This document shows positions 1 to 5,879 of a stretch of DNA of 5,879 bases, in pieces. The notes beneath the pieces are model-generated. The model was not told where the DNA came from. It saw nothing but the letters and a program-made list of their open reading frames with translations, and searched no databases. Position 1 is the first letter of the stretch; each line of letters starts with the position of its first letter. Source of the DNA: an uncultured Clostridia bacterium (GTDB taxonomy: Bacteria > Bacillota > Clostridia > Christensenellales > QALW01); the NCBI GenBank assembly GCA_900550765.1, contig URTC01000117.1, positions 1 to 5,879 on the forward strand, written 5' to 3'. The translations under genes and the position numbers were made by a program.

Positions 1-406
1 GAACGCCGTATTTGAAATTCTCCATAAGGTTTTTCTTTTTGGAGATGCTGTCGGCAAAGTAAACGATGATAGCCAGCTTCGCGATTTCAGAGGGCTGAAA
101 GGTCAGCACGCCCGCCTTGCCCAGCCAGCGGGTGGCGCCGTTTTGGGTGATACCCACCCCGGGCACCAGCACCAGGGCCAGCAGGAAACCTGCCACATAC
201 ATGAGGATTTTCGTCATGCCCCGGAGCCGGTGATAGTCTATCCGCGCCATTGCGAGCATAGCCGCCAGACCCAGCAGGGCAAACAGCCCCTGCCGCTTTA
301 AGTAATAGGCCGGGTCGCCGCTTTCGTAGTTGGCCGAGGGAAAGCTGGCAGAAAACAGCATCACCAGCCCCATAATGGTCAGCAGCAGGGTCAGGGCAAA
401 GCTGTC
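1..406 (-). other. N-terminal part of a SEDS family protein, probably FtsW (partial)
   Basis: SEDS proteins (FtsW, RodA, SpoVE) are integral membrane glycosyltransferases that polymerise lipid II, each with a partner class B penicillin-binding protein. Seen here: a first helix running into GLVMLFSASF; the YYLKRQ loop; a second helix GLFALLGLAAMLAM; RIDYHRLR; a third helix ILMYVAGFLLALVLVPGVG; the conserved GATRWLG (about residues 312-318 of the whole frame); and FQPSEIAKLAIIVYFADS (325-342), a family hallmark. The last visible residues, NFKYGV, precede the usual Leu-Leu-Pro loop. About two thirds of a normal 370-400 residue protein, including the catalytic Asp region, lies beyond the window. 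FtsW is preferred over RodA from the overall look of these segments, but the visible part does not settle it. There is no native start; the N-terminus is fused to TRAP sequence. Confidence 0.82.
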
Positions 407-1072
407 GGCCGAGATGGTCAGGATGGCGTTGGCCAGCTTCAGGCCAAGACCGGTCAGGGTCACCACGCCGATGACGAAGCCGGTGCAGGCGCAGGCGGCA
501 GCCACACCCAGGGCCAGACGACCACCGTTTTCCATGGCCTGCAGGACGCCCTTGAGGGACAGGAAGTTGGTCTGGGCCAGAGCGCTCATCACATTTTCAT
601 TGCTGTAACGGGCACACCAACGCGTATATCGATCATAAAACGGATCCTCCAGCCGGGTATTGAACCACCACTGGTTTGCATATACACCCGCATAATGCTC
701 CGATTTTTCTATCTTATCACAAAAAATTTCCGTAAGCTGTCTGATTTCCGCATTGCTCATCATAACTACGGTTCTGGCATCCTCTAAATCATAATAAACC
801 GGATAACGCAGGGTATAATCCTGAATCAGTCGAAGGGTATGCTCCGCCTCTCCATTGGCCATATCGGGTCTTTTGGCATAAGAATATAAATATACGCCAA
901 AGGGAATGCCCAGCCGAGTGCATGCATCCGCATTTCTTTTAAATTGTTTATCATCCTGTTCCGGCAAATCCTGTCCATAGCCGCAGCGTAAGATTGCACC
1001 GCTGATATTTGGTTTAACGGTTTCCCAATCAATTTGACCCTGATGATGGCTTACGTCGATTACTGTCATCAT
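1..1072 (-). CDS. Chimeric open frame: truncated GH25 muramidase, TRAP permease fragment, FtsW-like N-terminus (partial at left edge)
   Basis: One uninterrupted frame gives 357 complete codons and runs off the left edge. I chose the ATG at 1072 over the adjacent ATG at 1069 because AGGAGG at 1082-1087 lies 9 bases upstream of it. Residues 1-160 are a GH25 lysozyme-like domain that stops short. Residues about 162-222 match the conserved core of a TRAP transporter large permease. Residues about 223-357 match the start of a SEDS (FtsW/RodA) protein. No known family has this domain order. GC content is about 44% in the GH25 part and about 60% in the other two, where leucine is mostly CTG and threonine mostly ACC. 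No ribosome binding site precedes any internal start in the GC-rich part. The frame is certain. That it encodes one working protein is doubtful: it may be an assembly chimera or a recombinant pseudogene. An automatic annotator would probably name it FtsW/RodA/SpoVE family or GH25 protein. Confidence 0.75.
   Translation of the reverse strand, partial: MMTVIDVSHHQGQIDWETVKPNISGAILRCGYGQDLPEQDDKQFKRNADACTRLGIPFGVYLYSYAKRPDMANGEAEHTLRLIQDYTLRYPVYYDLEDARTVVMMSNAEIRQLTEIFCDKIEKSEHYAGVYANQWWFNTRLEDPFYDRYTRWCARYSNENVMSALAQTNFLSLKGVLQAMENGGRLALGVAAACACTGFVIGVVTLTGLGLKLANAILTISADSFALTLLLTIMGLVMLFSASFPSANYESGDPAYYLKRQGLFALLGLAAMLAMARIDYHRLRGMTKILMYVAGFLLALVLVPGVGITQNGATRWLGKAGVLTFQPSEIAKLAIIVYFADSISKKKNLMENFKYGV
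407..589 (-). other. Fragment of TRAP transporter large permease (fused 4TM/12TM type)
   Basis: About 61 codons resemble the core of TRAP-type (TAXI/DctM) permeases, membrane proteins that import organic acids with a periplasmic or lipid-anchored binding protein. The identifying stretch is an amphipathic lead SLKGVLQAMENGG followed by LALGVAAACACTG and VIGVVTLTGLGLKLANAIL, which I recall as one of the best conserved segments of the fused TRAP permease family. A complete protein would be over 600 residues, so both ends are missing. It is fused in frame to GH25 sequence before it and SEDS sequence after it. An ATG at 589 opens the segment but has no ribosome binding site. The right boundary is uncertain (about 370-412) because both TRAP and FtsW can carry a Leu/Thr-rich helix start there. 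It is not expected to transport anything. Confidence 0.72.
590..1072 (-). other. GH25 lysozyme-like domain, C-terminally truncated
   Basis: GH25 enzymes are muramidases that cut the MurNAc-GlcNAc bond of peptidoglycan. Seen here: the N-terminal strand IDVSHHQGQIDW (residues 5-16) with the family's first Asp at residue 6; the strand AILRCGYG (26-33); GVYLYSYA (59-66); the acidic D-x-E motif in PVYYDLED (91-98, Asp95 and Glu97); and GVYANQWWF (129-137). The domain breaks off after RWCARYSNEN (151-160). Family members normally continue for about 30-45 more residues, including a Trp-Gln-Tyr strand and a terminal Val-Asp-x-Asn segment with another conserved Asp; none of this is present. There is no signal peptide, as in phage endolysins and many clostridial autolysins. 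With its last strands missing, the TIM-like barrel is probably not closed and the enzyme is probably inactive. Family identity is firm; activity is doubtful. Confidence 0.85.
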
Positions 1073-1080
1073 ATTAAAAT

Positions 1081-1087
1081 TCCTCCT
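1081..1087 (-). promoter_or_regulatory. Strong ribosome binding site for the GH25 frame
   Basis: On the minus strand AGGAGGA ends 8 bases before the ATG at 1072 (AGGAGG itself ends 9 bases before), near-ideal spacing. The next in-frame ATG (1069) would be 12 bases away, so 1072 is the better start. This shows that at least the GH25 5' end is a genuine translated gene. Confidence 0.85.
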
Positions 1088-1097
1088 TCCTCTATAT

Positions 1098-1126
1098 AGT
1101 ATTAAAAAAGAGAATTTTTGTTTCAA
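1098..1126 (-). promoter_or_regulatory. Candidate sigma-70 type promoter for the GH25 frame
   Basis: The minus strand reads TTGAAA (1126-1121; 5 of 6 to TTGACA), 17 bases, then AATACT (1103-1098; 4 of 6 to TATAAT). Transcription would start near 1091, leaving a leader of about 20 bases that contains the ribosome binding site. It lies downstream of the terminator at 1195-1232, which would make the GH25 gene transcriptionally independent of the gyrase operon. The -10 is weak, and TACTAT a little further on is an alternative with a 19-base spacer. Confidence 0.45.
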
Positions 1127-1194
1127 TACCGGCTGCTTCTTTGTTATACCGCGGTCGCCCTGCCAAACGCTCTTTGAAAGCCATGCTCTTTCAT

Positions 1195-1232
1195 AAAAAA
1201 AGCACCGCTGCAAAAAATATTGCAGCGGTGCT
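1195..1232 (-). terminator. Rho-independent terminator of the gyrB-gyrA-orf108 unit
   Basis: Read on the minus strand, a perfect 12-base-pair GC-rich stem pairs 1232-1221 with 1212-1201 across an 8-base A/T loop and is followed directly by six T residues (1200-1195). On the plus strand the stem is not followed by a T run, so it works in the minus direction only. It sits 118 bases past the stop of the 108-residue gene. It would also end any transcript from the candidate promoter at 1276-1303 after about 75 bases. Confidence 0.9.
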
Positions 1233-1261
1233 GATCCTCAATATTGCTTTCATAAAAAATA

Positions 1262-1303
1262 AGAACAATGGTTCTATTCTATAGTAAAATGAACATATGT
1301 TCA
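1262..1303 (-). promoter_or_regulatory. Candidate promoter with two LexA/SOS-box-like palindromes
   Basis: GAACATATGTTC (1291-1302) fits the Gram-positive LexA (DinR) core GAAC-RNRY-GTTC exactly and is the centre of a perfect 22-base palindrome at 1286-1307. A second GAAC-N4-GTTC copy lies at 1263-1274, 28 bases away centre to centre; its middle four bases fit the consensus poorly. On the minus strand, TGAACA (1303-1298; 4 of 6) and TAGAAT (1281-1276; 5 of 6) form a possible -35/-10 pair with a 16-base spacer. The first box would then cover the -35 and the second the start site near 1269, the usual layout for repression. The palindromes are seen; LexA control is inferred from the consensus. 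Alternatively the AT-rich 22-base palindrome is a weak extra terminator hairpin behind the gyrase operon. Confidence 0.5.
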
Positions 1304-1350
1304 TTTTTGAATATCCGTTCTCCGCATTGGTTTATATGCTTCAACGCCTA

Positions 1351-1677
1351 TCAAATCCTATACTGCGCATATCCCGAATAAATAAACAAAGCACATACGG
1401 CTATCACTGCACCAGCAAAAAAGCTCCAGGCAAGAGACATCACGTACGGCGAAAGCGGTTCATGTTCCCGCCGTTTTTTATAGGTATAAATATACGTAGC
1501 GATTCCTGATATCACAGCAGTAATCAATGCATAAACAGCAAAGGAAACAATCTCTGTACTGGTATCGCCCGAAATAGCAAAGCCCAAAATAATATATACA
1601 GGACTGGCACAAGAAATCATACCTAAATTCAATCCGGTAAAAACAGCGCCTATGATCAAAAGAATCTTTTTAAACAT
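1351..1677 (-). CDS. Small three-helix membrane protein of unknown function, downstream of gyrA
   Basis: This 108-residue protein matches no family I recognise. It has three hydrophobic segments, at about residues 4-35 (KILLIIGAVFTGLNLG onward), 42-66 (IVSFAVYALITAVISGIATYIY) and 79-104 (VMSLAWSFFAGAVIAVCALFIY). A basic, charged loop, YKKRREHE (residues 66-73), lies between the second and third. By the positive-inside rule that loop is cytoplasmic, which puts the N-terminus outside and the C-terminus outside or at the membrane edge. There is no cleavable signal peptide or catalytic motif. The start ATG at 1677 lies 11 bases after the gyrA stop, and its ribosome binding site TAGGAGAT includes that stop, so translation is probably coupled to gyrA. 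It is likely the last cistron of the gyrase operon. Whether it has any link to gyrase or is a passenger cannot be told. The gene is probably real given the ribosome binding site, hydrophobic pattern and tight spacing. Confidence 0.82.
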   Translation of the reverse strand: MFKKILLIIGAVFTGLNLGMISCASPVYIILGFAISGDTSTEIVSFAVYALITAVISGIATYIYTYKKRREHEPLSPYVMSLAWSFFAGAVIAVCALFIYSGYAQYRI

Positions 1678-1683
1678 TTTCTT

Positions 1684-1691
1684 ATCTCCTA
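1684..1691 (-). promoter_or_regulatory. Ribosome binding site of the 108-residue gene, overlapping the gyrA stop
   Basis: The minus strand reads TAGGAGAT, in which TAG is the gyrA stop codon. AGGAG ends 8 bases before the ATG at 1677. This fixes the start of the downstream gene and suggests that ribosomes finishing gyrA re-initiate on it. Confidence 0.8.
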
Positions 1692-4193
1692 CAGCGTATC
1701 AATGTCAGAACGCACTTCTGCGGAAGTTTCCTCCCCCGCACTCTCTTCCGTTTCAGGTTCTTCATGCGGTGCAGTAGCTACCGCCACTACTTTCACATCA
1801 GCATCCACCTTCATGACCCGTACCCCCTGCGTAGAACGACCCATAGTACGGATCTCTGCAATGCTGGTACGGATGATCGTCCCATCAGAGGTAATCAGCA
1901 TAATGTCCTCATCTCCTTCAACCGCTGCCATATCCACCAAAATACCGGCGTGTTCATTCAGTGCATGCGTAATGATTCCTTTACAGTTTCGTCCGGTCAC
2001 ACGATATTCGCCGGCATCGGTGCGCTTGCCGTAACCATTTTCCGTAATAGTAAGAATCTCGCAATCCTCCTTAAGAATTGCCATATTAACCACATAATCA
2101 TTTTCCGCCAAATTGATGGCGGTAACGCCCATTGTACTGCGTCCCATATTACGAACAAGTTTCTCTTCAAAGCGAATGGACTTCCCTTGGGCAGTAGCCA
2201 GCATGATATCATTGCTGCCGGAGGTAAGCGCTACATTAATCAATTCATCCCCTTCACGCAGAATGATCGCGATCAATCCGTTTTTCCGGATATTATATTC
2301 CCTTAGAGCCGTCTTCTTGATAAAGCCCTGACGCGTTGCCATTACCAAATTCATACCTTCACGCTGTTCAGGATCCTCCGGCAGAGCAATCACCGTACTC
2401 ACCTTTTCGCCGCCATCTAAATTCAAAAGATTCACAATCGCACTGCCCTTGGCGGTACGTCCTGCCTCGGGAATTTGATGGCACCGCAGCTGGAATACCT
2501 TACCCCGGTTGGTAAAAAACAGAAGATCCGTATGGGTACTGGTAACCATGACCTTTTCTACAAAGTCTTCATCCCGGGTGGTAACAGCGGTAATTCCCCT
2601 GCCCCCCCGACGCTGTGCCCGGTAAGTATCGGAAGGAACGCGCTTGATATAACCAAAATGCGTCATCGTAACTACCATGTCTTCTTCCTGGATCAGCGCT
2701 TCAAAATCGATTTCGTCCGAAAGCGCCGTGATTTCCGTACGACGTTCATCATTGTATTTATCCTTAATAACCAGCAGTTCTTCTTTAATAATATCCAGCA
2801 CCAGCTGCGGATCAGCCAAAATCGCTTGAAAACGCTGAATATTAGCCTGTAATTCTTCAAACTCCTGCACAAGCTTTTCTTTTTCTAAGCCTGTCAATCG
2901 CTGCAGACGCATATCCAAAATACTCTTTGCCTGCTCAAGCGAGAAATCCAGTTCCTCCATCAGCCTTGTTCTGGCAATCTCTGTTGTCTGGCTGGAACGA
3001 ATCAGTGCAATGACTTCATCAATAATATCCAGCGCCCGCAAAAATCCTTCTACCAAATGAGCTCTGGCAAGCGCCTTATCCAAGTCAAATTGCGTTCTTC
3101 TGCGTACAACCTCTTTTTGATGCTCCAAATAATAGTAGAGCATTTCTTTTAAATTGAGTACCCGCGGTTCCCCGTCCACAAGCGCCAGCATAATTGCGCC
3201 AAAGCTTTCCTGCAGCTGTGTATGCTTATACAAATAATTCAGCACTACCTGGGGATTCACATCCTTTTTCAGCTCAATAACGATGCGCATACCGTCCTTA
3301 TTGGATTCATCTCTCAGGGCGCTGCGTCCTTCAAAGCATTTATCCTTATACAGTTCCGCAATTTTTTCTACTAATTTCGCCTTATTTACCTGGTAAGGAA
3401 TCTCCGTAACAACAATACGCTGCCTGTCTCCTGACATCTGCTCGATCTCGCTCTTGGCGCGGATCACGATCTTCCCCCTGCCGGTAGTATAAGTATCCCG
3501 AATTCCCGATATGCCCATAATCTGTGCTGCAGTAGGAAAATCCGGTCCCTTGATATATTCCATCAGGCCATCCACGGTGATATCGGGATTCTCAATAAGC
3601 GCTACAGCGCCGTCAATCACCTCGCCCAGGTTATGGGGCGGAATATTGGTGGCCATACCCACGGCGATGCCGTCAGAGCCGTTTACCAAAAGATTGGGAA
3701 AACGGGAAGGCAATACACGCGGCTGCAGCTCAGTTTCATCAAAGTTAGGATAAAAATCCACGGTTTCCTTATCGATATCGGCCAAAAGCTCACCGGCTAT
3801 TCTGGAGAGCTTGGCCTCCGTATAACGGGAAGCTGCGGCCGGGTCACCGTCTACCGTACCGAAATTTCCCTGCCCAAAGGCTAAGGTGTAACGAATAGAA
3901 AACGGCTGTGCTAAACGTACAAGAGCATCATAAATAGAGGAATCACCATGGGGATGGTATTTACCCATAACGTCGCCCACAATACGGGCGCTCTTGCGCG
4001 TAGGCTTATCATAAGTATAGCCGCTTTCGTGCATCGAATAAAGAATCCGGCGATGTACAGGCTTTAGGCCATCCCGCACATCCGGAAGCGCACGGCTGAT
4101 ATTTACCGCCATGGCATAGGAAATAAAGGATTTTTTTACTTCTTCTTCGATGTTAATATCAATAATCTTGTTTTTCAGGTTGTTATTCTCCAT
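1689..4193 (-). CDS. gyrA: DNA gyrase subunit A
   Basis: GyrA is the breakage-reunion subunit of the cytoplasmic GyrA2GyrB2 topoisomerase that puts negative supercoils into DNA using ATP. At 834 residues it is full length (B. subtilis GyrA is about 820). The N-terminal winged-helix/tower domain holds the catalytic Tyr124 in AASRYTE, with Arg123 before it. The coiled-coil C-gate follows, then the C-terminal beta-pinwheel with the canonical GyrA-box QRRGGRG at 527-533, which marks GyrA rather than ParC. Five further degenerate blade motifs follow ([45 protein letters not shown]), making six blades. The tail (about residues 805-834) is strongly acidic. The quinolone region [20 protein letters not shown] keeps Ser85 and Asp89 (E. 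coli Ser83 and Asp87), predicting the sensitive genotype. One oddity is LAFGQGNFG where LVDGQGNFG is usual, so the E. coli Asp104 position is Phe106. The start is supported by a good Shine-Dalgarno 7 bases upstream. Confidence 0.98.
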   Translation of the reverse strand: MENNNLKNKIIDINIEEEVKKSFISYAMAVNISRALPDVRDGLKPVHRRILYSMHESGYTYDKPTRKSARIVGDVMGKYHPHGDSSIYDALVRLAQPFSIRYTLAFGQGNFGTVDGDPAAASRYTEAKLSRIAGELLADIDKETVDFYPNFDETELQPRVLPSRFPNLLVNGSDGIAVGMATNIPPHNLGEVIDGAVALIENPDITVDGLMEYIKGPDFPTAAQIMGISGIRDTYTTGRGKIVIRAKSEIEQMSGDRQRIVVTEIPYQVNKAKLVEKIAELYKDKCFEGRSALRDESNKDGMRIVIELKKDVNPQVVLNYLYKHTQLQESFGAIMLALVDGEPRVLNLKEMLYYYLEHQKEVVRRRTQFDLDKALARAHLVEGFLRALDIIDEVIALIRSSQTTEIARTRLMEELDFSLEQAKSILDMRLQRLTGLEKEKLVQEFEELQANIQRFQAILADPQLVLDIIKEELLVIKDKYNDERRTEITALSDEIDFEALIQEEDMVVTMTHFGYIKRVPSDTYRAQRRGGRGITAVTTRDEDFVEKVMVTSTHTDLLFFTNRGKVFQLRCHQIPEAGRTAKGSAIVNLLNLDGGEKVSTVIALPEDPEQREGMNLVMATRQGFIKKTALREYNIRKNGLIAIILREGDELINVALTSGSNDIMLATAQGKSIRFEEKLVRNMGRSTMGVTAINLAENDYVVNMAILKEDCEILTITENGYGKRTDAGEYRVTGRNCKGIITHALNEHAGILVDMAAVEGDEDIMLITSDGTIIRTSIAEIRTMGRSTQGVRVMKVDADVKVVAVATAPHEEPETEESAGEETSAEVRSDIDTL

Positions 4194-4200
4194 ATTTTCA

Positions 4201-4207
4201 CACCGCC

Positions 4208-4210
<3 letters not shown>
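4201..4210 (-). promoter_or_regulatory. Ribosome binding site of gyrA, overlapping the gyrB stop
   Basis: The minus strand reads TAAGGCGGTG, in which TAA is the gyrB stop. Apart from the central C it matches the extended anti-16S sequence TAAGGAGGTG, and it ends 7 bases before the gyrA ATG. Overlap of stop and Shine-Dalgarno suggests translational coupling, which would help keep the two subunits in equal amounts. Confidence 0.8.

Positions 4211-5879
<1,669 letters not shown>

Noticed and set aside
330..608. Plus-strand 92-codon open frame opposite the TRAP/FtsW segment
   Set aside because: It is an antisense shadow of GC-rich coding sequence; the minus-strand frame shows clear TRAP and SEDS motifs.
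826..1032. Minus-strand 68-codon frame in another phase within the GH25 region
   Set aside because: The GH25 motifs (IDVSHHQG, YYDLED) are in a different phase that runs through the whole segment with a ribosome binding site.
1144..1194. A 16-codon minus-strand frame (MKEHGFQRAF...) whose ATG overlaps the stop of the 20-residue frame in an ATGA
   Set aside because: It has no ribosome binding site, lies directly after a strong terminator and shows no recognisable sequence; probably chance.
1188..1259. A 13-base direct repeat (ctttcataaaaaa) at 1188-1200 and 1247-1259 on both sides of the terminator hairpin
   Set aside because: It is mostly an A run, with one copy forming the terminator T tail. 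It is too short and low in complexity to call a target-site duplication or attachment site, and no mobile gene lies between the copies.
1297..1509. Plus-strand 70-codon frame starting in the SOS-like palindrome
   Set aside because: It has no ribosome binding site and overlaps the better supported membrane gene on the other strand.
1764..2306. Plus-strand 180-codon open frame opposite the gyrA C-terminal region
   Set aside because: It is a shadow of gyrA with no Shine-Dalgarno and no recognisable domain.
2602..2608. A seven-G run (coding strand) inside the GyrA-box codons, a possible slippage site
   Set aside because: It simply follows from Arg-Gly-Gly codons. The frame is intact on both sides, and phase variation of an essential gene is unlikely.
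3900..3945. Quinolone resistance substitutions in GyrA
   Set aside because: Ser85 and Asp89, equivalent to E. coli Ser83 and Asp87, are wild type.

Overview
This window comes from a low- to mid-GC Bacillota-type bacterium. GyrB lacks the long insert typical of proteobacterial gyrase, gyrB lies directly before gyrA, and strong AGGAGG-type ribosome binding sites are present. I cannot place it more finely; a gut clostridial or Negativicutes lineage is a guess. Every supported gene is on the minus strand, so transcription runs from high to low coordinates.

Layout in transcription order. (1) gyrB enters from the right edge, missing roughly its first 80-90 codons, and ends at 4208. (2) gyrA, complete, 1689-4193, follows after 14 bases, and its Shine-Dalgarno overlaps the gyrB stop. 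(3) A 108-residue, three-helix membrane protein of unknown function (1351-1677) follows after 11 bases, with its ribosome binding site overlapping the gyrA stop. Together these look like a three-cistron operon. (4) The 278-base intergenic stretch 1073-1350 holds a candidate promoter bracketed by two GAAC-N4-GTTC (LexA/SOS-box-like) palindromes, a clear Rho-independent terminator, and a separate candidate promoter with a strong ribosome binding site. (5) The last reading frame runs from 1072 off the left edge.

That last frame is the odd part. It starts as a GH25 (lysozyme-type) muramidase, loses the end of that domain near residue 160, and continues in frame into about 60 residues of a TRAP-type transporter permease. 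It then continues, again in frame, into the N-terminal part of a SEDS protein, probably FtsW. GC content jumps from about 44% (601-960) to about 60% (1-600) at the first junction, and codon choice changes with it. The simplest reading is foreign or mis-joined DNA, for example a chimeric contig end. A genuine recombinant gene cannot be excluded from sequence alone.

The gyrase genes look functional. Catalytic tyrosine, TOPRIM acidic residues and GyrA-box are intact, and the main quinolone positions are wild type. Two substitutions at normally conserved positions are noted. I see no RNA genes, CRISPR array or insertion sequence, and no convincing new defence or mobile system. The most worthwhile leads are the three-part fusion and the SOS-like promoter with a terminator just downstream.
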